In this document: positions 41,248 through 50,630 of the stretch, in pieces | Numbering within the stretch: the stretch's first letter is position 1 | Layout: each line of letters starts with the position of its first letter | DNA from: JABFXC01 sp045804265 | GTDB taxonomy: Bacteria; Gemmatimonadota; Gemmatimonadetes; Gemmatimonadales; Gemmatimonadaceae | Assembly: GCA_045804265.1 (NCBI GenBank) | Contig: JBJMNK010000141.1 | Location: 1-64,000 of the forward strand | Direction: 5' to 3' | DNA length: 64,000 nucleotides | Position numbers and translations under genes: made by a program | The notes under the pieces: generated by a model | The model's input: the letters and a program-made list of their open reading frames with translations, nothing else | Told to the model about the DNA's origin: nothing | Database searches by the model: none

Positions 41248-42972
41248 TCAGGGCAACCGGAAGATCGCGATCTGTGGGAGCAGCGACGCGGAGAGCGCAC
41301 TGCCGTCAGCTGCTCTCATGTCGATGCGAGTGCCGCTGCACCCGGCAGTGCCCCCGGTCAGGAAATACGTCGACGTTCCCTGCAGCATCGGCTGTGTCGA
41401 GGCGCCCAAACATCCCAGCTGTGTCGTCGCGATCGGATTCGGTCGCGTCGGAAAGAGGCGACTGAAGATCAACCGCGTGTTTCGCGACGTGAACCGGTAG
41501 CGCTCCGGCACCGATCCGCGCGGAACACCGTTGATCGAGTCTGCATATGTCGCGATGCCGAAGTCGCCGAAGAGCGCCGCGAATGGCTCACCAGCGGCCA
41601 TCGCGACGTTGTCAGTTCCCCGTCGTGACGTCTGCACCAGCTGCTTGAAGATCTGGTCTCCCTTGTGGTCGCCCAGCCATCGCAGGAAGAGCCACGCGGC
41701 ACCGCGCTCCTCGAGCGTCCCCAGCCCGGCGAATGTCGTGACCGACGCGTGGCGCGGGGCCAGCAGGTACGAGTACGCGTTGCGGATATCCTCGTTGATG
41801 AATCCCTGCGATGAATCGGGGAACAGCTGCGTGGGAAACGTCCGCCCGGTCGGTGCCGGATACTTCGTCTCGTAGTACTTCGACCCCAGCTCCTCCGCGA
41901 TGTGGCTCAGCCCCTCGTTGAGCCACGTCGACTCCGACGGACCATTTCGCAGCAGCACATGCTGGTTGTACGAGATCATGTGCTGGAATTCGTGGATGAA
42001 CGTCGACGGCGTCCGCATCCCCACTTGCGTCTTCGAGTGCGCGCAGCTGAACTGCGCCGTCGAGTCGGGAGCGACCGAGTAGAAGATCTCGCTCCGGTTC
42101 GAGCCCGTCCCGTTCGTCAGGTCGTAGCCGAAGAAATATCCCGCAACGTAGGCGCCGCTCGACGCGCACTCGGCCTTGCTCGTCAGCTGGTTGATCTTCT
42201 GCGAGAGCAGGACGATGATGTGGCCGTTTCCATCGATGTCCGACGGAAATCCGAACGCCGCCGTGTCGATCGAGTAGAGGACGTCGTCGAACAGCGCGCC
42301 GAACTTCGCGTATTCCGCCGCCGAGAAGCTCGATGGCGCCCCCGTATCCTCGTAGACGTAGACACGCGCGCCGGTGTACTTCAGCCGCGCTTTCGTCTGC
42401 ACGAAGCAGTTCGAGGTCAGGTTCCCGAGTACGTAGAAGTCGCGCAGGCTGTCCGGCGCCGCGGCGGCCGCGCGCACCGGCCCCGGCTCGATGCGCTCCG
42501 ATGTCGGTAATGTCGCCTCGAGCCGCCGCAGCCGGAGGTCGAACGTACTCTGAGGCGTCGTCATCCCGCCCTGGTCCGCGAACAGCTGGGACACCGCGAG
42601 TGCTCCGCTTCCCACCGTTAGGCTGAACGGCATCGAGTCGGGCACGCTTCCTTCGACCGGATACTGCGGCACTACCAGGTACCGTGCCGACGTGTCGTTC
42701 AGCTGCGCGCTCGGACTCGGAAAGCTCACTACCGTTCCCGCCAGCGGCGCAACGGATAGTGTCGCCGCCGACACCGCGCCCCACCCCGCCAAACCACGGC
42801 TCGGCGAGGGCAGTACCTCGTCGGGAGTGCCCTCGGCGAACGAACCGATCACTGGCGTCGCGCCGCATTTCGCGAGCGATCCACCCGGCCCCGCCACGCG
42901 CTCCGACGAGCATGCGGCAATGGCCACCGCCGCAACGAACCCGATGGCCACGCGCTGACGACTGATCCTCAT
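41248..42972 (-). CDS. Lipoprotein with M30-like zinc-metallopeptidase domain
   Basis: 574 residues from ATG 42972 (an in-frame GTG at 42996 would add eight). Signal peptide with lipobox VAIAAC. Then a beta-rich N-terminal domain, and a peptidase region with FIHEFQHMISY (zinc-binding HEFQH), LNEGLSHIAEELG (third ligand and tyrosine-rich surroundings) and DGNGHIIVLLSQ, as in hyicolysin-type M30 peptidases. Export to the outer membrane is predicted. It is directly upstream of, and perhaps coupled to, the PF10023-like gene. The physiological substrate is unknown. Confidence 0.8.
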   Translation of the reverse strand: MRISRQRVAIGFVAAVAIAACSSERVAGPGGSLAKCGATPVIGSFAEGTPDEVLPSPSRGLAGWGAVSAATLSVAPLAGTVVSFPSPSAQLNDTSARYLVVPQYPVEGSVPDSMPFSLTVGSGALAVSQLFADQGGMTTPQSTFDLRLRRLEATLPTSERIEPGPVRAAAAAPDSLRDFYVLGNLTSNCFVQTKARLKYTGARVYVYEDTGAPSSFSAAEYAKFGALFDDVLYSIDTAAFGFPSDIDGNGHIIVLLSQKINQLTSKAECASSGAYVAGYFFGYDLTNGTGSNRSEIFYSVAPDSTAQFSCAHSKTQVGMRTPSTFIHEFQHMISYNQHVLLRNGPSESTWLNEGLSHIAEELGSKYYETKYPAPTGRTFPTQLFPDSSQGFINEDIRNAYSYLLAPRHASVTTFAGLGTLEERGAAWLFLRWLGDHKGDQIFKQLVQTSRRGTDNVAMAAGEPFAALFGDFGIATYADSINGVPRGSVPERYRFTSRNTRLIFSRLFPTRPNPIATTQLGCLGASTQPMLQGTSTYFLTGGTAGCSGTRIDMRAADGSALSASLLPQIAIFRLP

Positions 42973-43033
42973 TGCACTCCGCCGAAGACGAATCACCGAC
43001 GTACCGCCCCGCGGCGGAAACGTTCCGGGCGGA

Positions 43034-43039
43034 ACTATA
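43034..43039 (-). promoter_or_regulatory. Possible -10 box for the peptidase operon
   Basis: TATAGT on the minus strand (complement of ACTATA at 43034-43039), about 62 bp before the lipoprotein ATG. Five of six positions fit TATAAT, but no clear -35 is seen. The divergent dnaE promoter lies about 100 bp away. Confidence 0.3.
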
Positions 43040-43140
43040 GTGCTCCGTCGGTCGCGCTGGCCAGCCCCACTCTCGTCCCTATCTGGCGCGACCAGCCTAA
43101 GACTAACGGCAACAATGGCTTAGCACGGGGTATGATTGCT

Positions 43141-43169
43141 TTGCTTCTCCACTCCCGCCTAGCTATTAT
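43141..43169 (+). promoter_or_regulatory. dnaE promoter with leaderless-type start
   Basis: TTGCTT (43141-43146), 17-bp spacer, TATTAT (43164-43169), then six bases and the dnaE ATG at 43176. The predicted transcript would start on the ATG. The block TTGCTTCTCCACTC (43141-43154) recurs at 47750-47763 upstream of the PSP1 gene, which may be a shared element. Confidence 0.6.
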
Positions 43170-43175
43170 CACTGA

Positions 43176-46100
43176 ATGTCCTTCGTTCACCTCCACTGCC
43201 ACTCGGAGTACTCCCTCCTCGACGGTGCCAACCGGATCGATAGCCTGATCGCACGCGCGCTCGAGTTCGAGCAGCCGGCGCTCGCGATCACCGATCACGG
43301 CAACATGCACGCGGCGTGGGAGTTCCAGGAAAAGGCGCGCAAGGCGAAGCTGCGCCCGATCCTCGGCATGGAAGCGTACGTGGCGCCCGGCGACCGCCGC
43401 CTCAAGGCCCGCCCCGCCCCGGGGATGAAGCCGTATTACCACCTCGTGCTCCTCGCCCAGAATGCGATCGGATATCGCAACCTCGTCAAGCTCTCATCGT
43501 TAGGCTACACCGAGGGTTTCTACGTCAAGCCGCGCGTTGACCGCGAGCTCCTCGCGAAGTACTCCGAGGGAATCGTCGTCACGTCGGCGTGCCTCGCCGG
43601 CGAGGTCGCGCAGCACCTCATGGCGAACGAGTTCGACAAGGCCAGGGAAGCGGCCGCGTGGTACGCGGAGCTCTTCGCGGGCCGCTACTATCTCGAGGTC
43701 CAGGCCCACGACTCCGAGGGACAGGCCGCCCTGAACGACAAGATCTTCAGGCTCGCCGACGAGGTCGGCCTCCCCGTCGTTGCCACCAACGACGCGCACT
43801 TCCTCAAGGCTACCGACCACGACGCGCACGACATCCTGCTCTGTATCGGCCTTGGCAAGGATCGCAGCGACGCCGATCGCATGCACTACGACAAGGGCCT
43901 CTATTTCAAGAGTGCCCCCGAGATCGCCGCACGTTTCCCCGGTCGCGCTGACGTTCTCGAGAACACCCTCGCCATCGCCGAGGACGTCGGCATCGAGTTC
44001 GGCAAGAAGTATCACGTTCCGTCGTTCCCGCTCCCGGCCGGCGTCTCGACCGAGAACGACCTCCTCGTGCGGCTCGCCACCGATGGTGCGATCGAACGTT
44101 ATGGCGATCCGCTTCCCCCCGAAGTTGCCGACCGCCTCAAGTACGAGCTCGACGTCATCCTCAAGACGGGATACGCCGGCTACTTCCTCATCGTCTACGA
44201 TTTCATCAAGGCCGCGCGCGACCGCGGCATCCCCGTCGGCCCGGGACGCGGCTCCGCGGCCGGCTCGCTCGTCGCCTACGCGCTGAAGATCACCAACGTC
44301 TGCCCGCTCAAGTTCGACCTCCTCTTCGAGCGCTTCCTGAATCCGGAGCGCGTGTCGATGCCCGACATCGACGTCGACTTCTGCTTCGAGCGGCGCGGCG
44401 AGGTGATCGAATACGTCAGGCAGAAATACGGCCGGGAGTCCGTCGGCCAGATCGTCACCTTCGGGACGATGAAATCGCGTGCCGCGATCAAGGACGTCGG
44501 CCGAACGTTAGGCTTCACCCCCGCCGAGACCGACGCGCTGGCCAAGCTCATTCCCAACGCGCCGAATTTCTCGCTCACCGTCGCCGAGGCCATCGAGCAG
44601 ATCCCCGACGTCGCGAAGCTCTACAAGGGCGACGAGCGCTATCACCAGCTCCTCGATTACGCCAAGGCGCTCGAGGGCCTCTCGCGCCACACGGGCGTGC
44701 ACGCCGCCGGCGTCGTCATCGCCCCCGGGCCGCTCGACGACTACGTGCCGACCTGCACCCAGTCCTCCAAGGGCGCCGGCGCCGGTGACGATGAGTCGGT
44801 CGTCGTCACCCAGTACGACATGAATGCGCTCGAGAAGGCGGGGATGCTCAAGATGGACTTCCTCGGCCTGACGACGCTCACGATCCTCAGCGACGCGCTT
44901 GTGTCGATCGAGCGGCGCACCGGGAAGAAGATCGATCTCGACTCTCTCCCGCTCGACGACGAGCCGACCTACAAGATGCTCCGCGCCGGACGCACCGCCG
45001 GCGTCTTCCAGTTCGAGTCGCAGCTCGCCACCGACGTGCTCCGTCGCATGCGCTGCGACCGCTTCGACGATCTCGTCGCCTCGAACGCGCTGCTCCGCCC
45101 GGGACCGCTCGATACCGGGATGCACCTTGTCTACATCAACCGCAAGCGCGGTGAAGAGCCGGTGCGCTATGCGCTGCCTGAGCTCGAGGCGATCCTCAGC
45201 TCGACCTACGGCGTCATCACCTATCAGGAGCAGGTGATGCGCATCGCGCAGACGCTCGCCGGCGTTTCGCTCGCCGAGGCCGACGTGCTTCGCAAGGCCG
45301 TGGGCAAGAAGGACGCGGAGCTCATCCGGCAGGAGCTCGGCAAGTTCACCGAGAAGGCGATCGCCCGCGGCTACGCGCCCAAGGTCATCGAGGAGCTCGC
45401 CGGGCAGATCGAGACGTTCGGCCGTTATGGCTTCAACAAGTCGCACTCGGTCGCCTACTCGATCATCTCGTACCACACCGCGTGGCTCAAGGCACACTAC
45501 CCCGCCGACTTCATGGCCGCGCTGCTCTCCGCCTGCATCGGCGACACCGACAGCGTCGTGAAGTACATCAACGAGGCGCGCGAGCTCGGCATCGAGATCC
45601 TTCCGCCTGACGTCAACGAGTCCGGCTACAAGTTCACCGTCATCGCCGACAGGCAGGTCCGATTCGGCCTCGGCGCAATTCGCAACGTCGGCCGCACCGC
45701 GATCGATTCCATTCTCGCTGCGCGCAAGGACTCGCCGATCACGTCACTCAACGAGCTCTGTGAGCGTGTCGACCTGCGCATGTGCAACAAGCGCGTCCTC
45801 GAGGCGCTCATCGGCGCTGGCGCTCTCGACAACCTTGGCGGACACCGCGCGCAGTACGCGAAGGCACTCGACGATGCGATCGCCGAGGCCGCGCTGAAGC
45901 AGGAAGAGAAGGCGAGCGGCCAGGTCTCCCTCTTTGGCGATCCATCCTCCAACGGCGGCACCAGCTCGCGCGGCACGAAGCACGACCTCCCCGTCGCGTC
46001 TCCATGGCCCGAGTCGGAGCGGCTGCAGAAGGAGAAGGAGATCCTCGGCTTCTACATCTCGGGCCATCCGCTCGAGCCGTATCGCACCGAGTGTGAGCTG

Positions 46101-46661
46101 TTCGCCAGCCACACCGTCGCGCAGCTCGGCACCTGGACCGGCGATCCGATGACTCTCGGCGTCGTCATCACCGCGGTGAAGAAACAGATCTCCAAGAAAT
46201 CGGGCGCCGAGTTCGCGCGGTTGACAGTCGAGGATTTTTCGGGATCTTCCGAAGTGCTCGTCTTCCCCGAAGCCTGGGCAAACTTGTCCCACCAGATTCG
46301 CGTCGATGTTCCGGTGTTGCTCAAGGGTGGTTACTCGAAGCGGGATCAGGGCGGCGAGAGTCCCACTTTCATCGTGGAAACGGTGACACCGCTCGCCGCT
46401 GTTCAGCATAGCGGGCAGGTCGCGATCGCGATCCAGCTCGCGCTGGGCGCGAAGATCGCGCCCGAGATCATGGAAGACGTGCGCTCCGTCGTCGAAGCGC
46501 ACCCGGGACCGTCCGCGCTCGAGCTGCACTGGAGCGACGGCAACGGTTCGCGGGCGCGGCTGCGCTCACGCTCGTTGAAGCTGTCGGCGACCAACGCCGC
46601 GCTCACCGAGCTCCGCGCGGTCCTCGGCCCGGAGCGGGTCAAACTCGTACGCGGCGGCTGA
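43176..46661 (+). CDS. dnaE: DNA polymerase III alpha subunit
   Basis: Replicative polymerase, 1161 residues. PHP domain at the N-terminus with FVHLHCHSEYSLLDGANRI and ITDHGNM. The polymerase active site is PDIDVDF (396-402) with neighbouring GPGRGSAAGSLV. Downstream come the fingers/beta-binding region and a C-terminal OB domain (TLGVVITAVKKQISKKSG). No intein or truncation. The PHP motif residues look intact, so a proofreading-type activity is possible. Transcribed from a leaderless-type promoter. It precedes accA by about 40 bp. Confidence 0.97.
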   Translation: MSFVHLHCHSEYSLLDGANRIDSLIARALEFEQPALAITDHGNMHAAWEFQEKARKAKLRPILGMEAYVAPGDRRLKARPAPGMKPYYHLVLLAQNAIGYRNLVKLSSLGYTEGFYVKPRVDRELLAKYSEGIVVTSACLAGEVAQHLMANEFDKAREAAAWYAELFAGRYYLEVQAHDSEGQAALNDKIFRLADEVGLPVVATNDAHFLKATDHDAHDILLCIGLGKDRSDADRMHYDKGLYFKSAPEIAARFPGRADVLENTLAIAEDVGIEFGKKYHVPSFPLPAGVSTENDLLVRLATDGAIERYGDPLPPEVADRLKYELDVILKTGYAGYFLIVYDFIKAARDRGIPVGPGRGSAAGSLVAYALKITNVCPLKFDLLFERFLNPERVSMPDIDVDFCFERRGEVIEYVRQKYGRESVGQIVTFGTMKSRAAIKDVGRTLGFTPAETDALAKLIPNAPNFSLTVAEAIEQIPDVAKLYKGDERYHQLLDYAKALEGLSRHTGVHAAGVVIAPGPLDDYVPTCTQSSKGAGAGDDESVVVTQYDMNALEKAGMLKMDFLGLTTLTILSDALVSIERRTGKKIDLDSLPLDDEPTYKMLRAGRTAGVFQFESQLATDVLRRMRCDRFDDLVASNALLRPGPLDTGMHLVYINRKRGEEPVRYALPELEAILSSTYGVITYQEQVMRIAQTLAGVSLAEADVLRKAVGKKDAELIRQELGKFTEKAIARGYAPKVIEELAGQIETFGRYGFNKSHSVAYSIISYHTAWLKAHYPADFMAALLSACIGDTDSVVKYINEARELGIEILPPDVNESGYKFTVIADRQVRFGLGAIRNVGRTAIDSILAARKDSPITSLNELCERVDLRMCNKRVLEALIGAGALDNLGGHRAQYAKALDDAIAEAALKQEEKASGQVSLFGDPSSNGGTSSRGTKHDLPVASPWPESERLQKEKEILGFYISGHPLEPYRTECELFASHTVAQLGTWTGDPMTLGVVITAVKKQISKKSGAEFARLTVEDFSGSSEVLVFPEAWANLSHQIRVDVPVLLKGGYSKRDQGGESPTFIVETVTPLAAVQHSGQVAIAIQLALGAKIAPEIMEDVRSVVEAHPGPSALELHWSDGNGSRARLRSRSLKLSATNAALTELRAVLGPERVKLVRGG

Positions 46662-46702
46662 ATGCCTAACGGTAGCAGCGACCGACAGGGAGCGTTCTGA
46701 CG

Positions 46703-47674
46703 ATGGCTAGTGCCCCGGTAATGGAGTTCGAGAAGCCGATCGCCGAGCTCGAGAAACAGATCGATGAGCTGAAGCGGCTCGCCGACGGCCAGCGGCTCGA
46801 TGTCAGCGACGAGATCACCCCCCTCGAGAAGAAGCTCTCGAACCTGCGAGAGGAGATCTACAGGAATCTCAGCCCGCTTCAGCGCGTCCAGGTCGCGCGC
46901 AACAACAAGCGGCCCTTCACCCTCGACTACATCCGCCTCGCGTTCACGGACTGGATCGAGCTCCATGGCGACCGCGCCTTCCGTGAGGACGCCGCCATTG
47001 TCGGTGGCTGGGCGCGCCTCGACGGCGAGACTGTGATGGTCATCGGCCACCAGCGCGGCCGCGACACGAAGGAGAATCTCAAGCGGAACTTCGGCATGCC
47101 GCACCCCGAGGGATACCGCAAGGCGCTTCGGCTCATGAAGCTCGCGGAGAAGTTCCACGTCCCGGTCCTCACGTTCATCGACACGCCGGGCGCGTGGGCC
47201 GGCCTCGGTGCCGAGGAGCGCGGCCAGAGCGAAGCGATCGCCCGGAATCTCTACGAGATGGCGAGCCTCAAGGTGCCGATCATCGCGACGGTGATCGGCG
47301 AGGGCGGCTCCGGCGGCGCGCTCGCGTTAGGCGTTGCTGACCGCGTGATGATGCTCGAGAATGCCGTGTACTCGGTGATCACCATCGAAGGCTGTGCCGC
47401 GATCCTCTGGAAGGACGGCAAGAGCCCGGAGATGCGCGAGCGCGCCGCCTCCGCGCTCCGCATCACCGCTCCCGATCTCTTCGAGCTGAAGGTCATCGAC
47501 GAGATCATCCCCGAGCCGCCCGGCGGCGCGCACTCGAACCAGGAGGACACGGCGAAAGCGGTGCAGGAAGCGCTGATCCGCAATCTGGACGAGCTCCGCA
47601 AGTACAAGCCGGATAAGCTCGTTCGCCGCCGACGCGAGAAGTTCCTGGGCATGGGGCGCGCCTCCGAGAACTGA
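46703..47674 (+). CDS. accA: Acetyl-CoA carboxylase carboxyltransferase, alpha subunit
   Basis: 323 residues. Transfers the carboxyl group from carboxybiotin to acetyl-CoA to give malonyl-CoA, with AccD (not in the window). MEFEKPIAELEKQIDELKRL at the N-terminus, RPFTLDYI, the ELHGDRAFREDAAIVGG block, FIDTPGAWAGLGAEERGQ, the oxyanion-hole glycines IGEGGSGGALALG and YSVITIEGCAAILWKD are all typical. AGGGAG lies 12 bases before the ATG. dnaE-accA order is common in bacteria. Confidence 0.96.
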   Translation: MASAPVMEFEKPIAELEKQIDELKRLADGQRLDVSDEITPLEKKLSNLREEIYRNLSPLQRVQVARNNKRPFTLDYIRLAFTDWIELHGDRAFREDAAIVGGWARLDGETVMVIGHQRGRDTKENLKRNFGMPHPEGYRKALRLMKLAEKFHVPVLTFIDTPGAWAGLGAEERGQSEAIARNLYEMASLKVPIIATVIGEGGSGGALALGVADRVMMLENAVYSVITIEGCAAILWKDGKSPEMRERAASALRITAPDLFELKVIDEIIPEPPGGAHSNQEDTAKAVQEALIRNLDELRKYKPDKLVRRRREKFLGMGRASEN

Positions 47675-47809
47675 CCCGACATCAGTCGTTGCGTCGATTC
47701 CGTCGCTGCCCCGCCTGACCACCCGGCTCCCGCACGCCTAACGCACGCCTTGCTTCTCCACTCGCCTCCTATCTCTTGTCGCATTGCTGACCATCGCCGG
47801 ACTCGCTGA

Positions 47810-48949
47810 ATGAACGAGTTGCTGGAAGTCTCGTTCAAGGGCAATCGCCGTGAGTTCTTCCTCTGGGACGGTGAAGCTGCGCCCGCGATCGGTGCGGCCG
47901 TCGTCGTCGAGGTCGATCGCGGCGAGGATCTCGGGCGGGTTCATGCTACCGGCGAGCTCGCGACGAAGCGCTTCGCGGGCGTTCCTCATGGCGCTATCGT
48001 TGGACAGGCGTCTCGAAAGGTCCTCCGCGTAGCCGGCGCCGAAGAGATCAAGCGCGAAGCCGAGCTCCGCGCCGAGGACGAGATCGCGCGTCGCAAGGCG
48101 ATGGAGCGCGTTCGCGCCCACGGCCTTGTCATGAAGCTCACTGACGCCGAGTGGCAGTGGGATCGCAAGAAGCTCACGATCTACTTCAGCGCCGAGAAGC
48201 GCGTCGATTTTCGCGCCCTCGTTCGCGAGCTCGCGACGATGTTCCGTACACGGATCGAGTTGAAGCAGATTGGCGTCCGCGACGAAGCCAAGCGGCTCGA
48301 CGGCATCGGGCGCTGCGGTCGTCAGTACTGTTCGGCGTCATGGCTTCCCGAGCTGCGACCCGTCAACCTCGGTGTCGCCAAGGATCAGAAGCTCTCGCTC
48401 AACCCGTCGCAGATCAGCGGGTCGTGTGGGCGCCTGATGTGCTGCCTGCGCTACGAGCACGAGTTCTACGTCCAGTCGCGCAAGCGCTTCCCCAAGGAAG
48501 GCAAGATCATCGTCACCGCCCGCGGTGAGGAGAAGATCGTCGCCAACGACATCTTCAATGACCGCGTCACTCTTCGCGACCCGGCCGGCGAAAGCCGCAT
48601 CATTGCTCTCGCCGACCTGCGCCGCGAGATGGGAGGCGAGTCGGACACGCAGCCCGCTGCCCCCGCGGGCGGCGACCCATTCGTCGTTCCTGAAGAGCAG
48701 CGCGAGCCGACCTTCGATGCGGCCGTCAGCGGCGCCGACATCCAACCGGAGACCGAGGGGGATGTCGCCGCGGCGATGGGCGAGAGCGTACAAGGCGGCG
48801 ACACGCCGGTGCAACGCGATCGCCGCCCGCATCGCCGCCGCGGTCGTCGCGGCGGTCGTCGCGGCCACGATGGCCGCGGGCAGGGTGACGCTGATGGCGC
48901 ACCGCCCGACTCTTCCGATGACGGCTCCTCTACTCCATCAGGAAGCTGA
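47810..48949 (+). CDS. PSP1-domain protein (RicT/YaaT family)
   Basis: 379 residues. The PSP1 C-terminal domain covers about residues 40-265: EWQWDRKKLTIYFSAEKRVDF, IELKQIGVRDEAKRLDGIG and the cysteine cluster RCGRQYC ... SGSCGRLMCCLRYE, which in the RicAFT complex can bind an Fe-S cluster. After about 275 the protein becomes a disordered acidic region and then an RGG-like basic tail (HRRRGRRGGRRG), suggesting RNA binding. In Firmicutes RicT affects RNase Y-dependent mRNA maturation; here the role is inferred. It is 5 bp upstream of metG, as in other genomes. Confidence 0.85.
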   Translation: MNELLEVSFKGNRREFFLWDGEAAPAIGAAVVVEVDRGEDLGRVHATGELATKRFAGVPHGAIVGQASRKVLRVAGAEEIKREAELRAEDEIARRKAMERVRAHGLVMKLTDAEWQWDRKKLTIYFSAEKRVDFRALVRELATMFRTRIELKQIGVRDEAKRLDGIGRCGRQYCSASWLPELRPVNLGVAKDQKLSLNPSQISGSCGRLMCCLRYEHEFYVQSRKRFPKEGKIIVTARGEEKIVANDIFNDRVTLRDPAGESRIIALADLRREMGGESDTQPAAPAGGDPFVVPEEQREPTFDAAVSGADIQPETEGDVAAAMGESVQGGDTPVQRDRRPHRRRGRRGGRRGHDGRGQGDADGAPPDSSDDGSSTPSGS

Positions 48950-48954
48950 GCGGC

Positions 48955-50496
48955 TTGGCGCGCTTCTACATCACGACCGCGATCGACTACGCGAACGGCG
49001 ACCCGCACATCGGCCATGCGTTCGAGAAGATCGGTGCCGACGCAATCGCCCGCTTCCAACGCATGAATGGCAGCGACGTCCATTTCCTCATCGGGATGGA
49101 CGAGCATGGCCAGAAGGTCGCGCAAACCGCCGAGGCACGCGGCGTCTCGCCGCAGGATCTTGTCGATGGCGTCGCCGCACGCTTCCTGGCTATGTGGAAG
49201 CGGTTGGGCATCAGTCATGACCAGTTCATCCGGACCACCGATCCTCGCCACAAGGCGGGCGTTCACGCGCTCCTCGAGCGGATCTTCCAGCAGAACCCTG
49301 ACGACTTCTACGAACGCTCGTACGAGGGTTGGTACTGCGTCGGCTGCGAGGCATTCAAGCAGGACGCTGAGATCGTCGACGGAAAGTGCGTCCTCCATCC
49401 AACGCGCACTCTGGAATGGGTCAAGGAGCGCAACTGGTTCTTCCGGCTCAGCCGGTATCAGGATTTCCTGCGCGCACACATCGATCGGCATCCCGAATTC
49501 ATCCAGCCCGAAAGCCGCCGCAACGAAGTCCTTGGTTGGCTCGATCAGGGTCTCGAGGACATCAGCGCGAGCCGCACCCGCTTCACCTGGGGTGTACCTT
49601 TCCCCCGCCCGACGAGCGATGGTGAGCAGCAGACGACCTACGTCTGGTTCGACGCCCTGCCGAACTACCTGACGGCGACTGGCTTCCCTGGCGCCGAGAG
49701 CGACCAGCGTTGGCCCGCGCAGCTTCACGTCATCGGGAAGGACATCACGCGCTTCCACGCCGTTATCTGGCCGGCGATGCTCGCCTCTGCAAAGCTGCCG
49801 CTCCCTGAGCGGGTGTGGGCACACGGCTTCGTGCTCCTTGGCGGCGACCGGTTCAGCAAGTCTGCCGGCGTCAAGCTCGATCTCGACGAAGCAATCGACC
49901 GCTTCGGGCCCGACGCGTTCCGCTATTTTCTGCTTCGCGAAGTCCCATTTGACGGCGACGGTAATTTTTCCTGGGAGCGTTTCGAGGAGCGCTACAACGC
50001 GGACCTCGCGAACGCGTGGGGAAATCTCGTCAGCCGTTCGGTAGCGATGATTCAGAAGTACCGCGGCGGCGAGACGCCGAGCGGTCCCGCGACCCCCGCC
50101 GACGCTGCCGACGAAGTGGATGTCGCAGCCTACGTCGCGGCACTTGACGGAAGGAACGGCTACCTGCTGCACGATGCGCTTCGCGTCGTGATGCGGATGG
50201 TCGCCAGATCCAACGAATTCGTCCAGAGTTCGGCTCCTTGGACTGTAGCCAAGGATTCGAGCAAGTCGGCGCAGCTTGACGCCATACTAGCGTCACTTTC
50301 ACGCCAGATCGCCAGACAGGCGGCGCTTCTCGCCCCCTTCATGCCGGACAAGGCACAGGTCGCGTGGAACCAGCTCGGCGGCGGCGGACCGGTCGCCAAC
50401 CAGCGCCTCAGCAAGCTGTCCGCGATTGACACGACCGGCTGGCGTGTGACGCGGGGAGAGCCGCTCTTTCCCAAGCCCGTACCGCACGCCACCTGA
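48955..50496 (+). CDS. metG: Methionyl-tRNA synthetase
   Basis: Class-I synthetase, 513 residues from a TTG start 5 bp after the PSP1 gene; the fold begins immediately (MARFYITTAIDYANGDPH). The HIGH motif is HIGH in DPHIGHAFEKIGAD, the tRNA-editing/CP region has WYCVGCEAFKQD (half of a zinc knuckle), and the KMSKS motif is the variant FSKSAGVKLD. The C-terminal anticodon-binding helical domain ends near residue 500, and the extra dimerisation OB domain is absent. The short length fits the Thermus/Bacillus-type core. TTG initiation might lower expression. Confidence 0.95.
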   Translation: MARFYITTAIDYANGDPHIGHAFEKIGADAIARFQRMNGSDVHFLIGMDEHGQKVAQTAEARGVSPQDLVDGVAARFLAMWKRLGISHDQFIRTTDPRHKAGVHALLERIFQQNPDDFYERSYEGWYCVGCEAFKQDAEIVDGKCVLHPTRTLEWVKERNWFFRLSRYQDFLRAHIDRHPEFIQPESRRNEVLGWLDQGLEDISASRTRFTWGVPFPRPTSDGEQQTTYVWFDALPNYLTATGFPGAESDQRWPAQLHVIGKDITRFHAVIWPAMLASAKLPLPERVWAHGFVLLGGDRFSKSAGVKLDLDEAIDRFGPDAFRYFLLREVPFDGDGNFSWERFEERYNADLANAWGNLVSRSVAMIQKYRGGETPSGPATPADAADEVDVAAYVAALDGRNGYLLHDALRVVMRMVARSNEFVQSSAPWTVAKDSSKSAQLDAILASLSRQIARQAALLAPFMPDKAQVAWNQLGGGGPVANQRLSKLSAIDTTGWRVTRGEPLFPKPVPHAT

Positions 50497-50630
50497 CAGG
50501 TCCGGACTGCTCCACAGCACAGGGGTGGGCAGCGTCACAATACGGCCGGGTCCGTTACACGACCCCCTCGCCGACAGTCATTTCCTCTAGATGCGCCACC
50601 CGATCCCGGGCGGCCGGCTCGAGAGGAATC

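Noticed and set aside
48466..50172. Minus-strand open frame of 568 codons
   Set aside because: Antisense to PSP1 and metG; shadow frame caused by high third-position GC.
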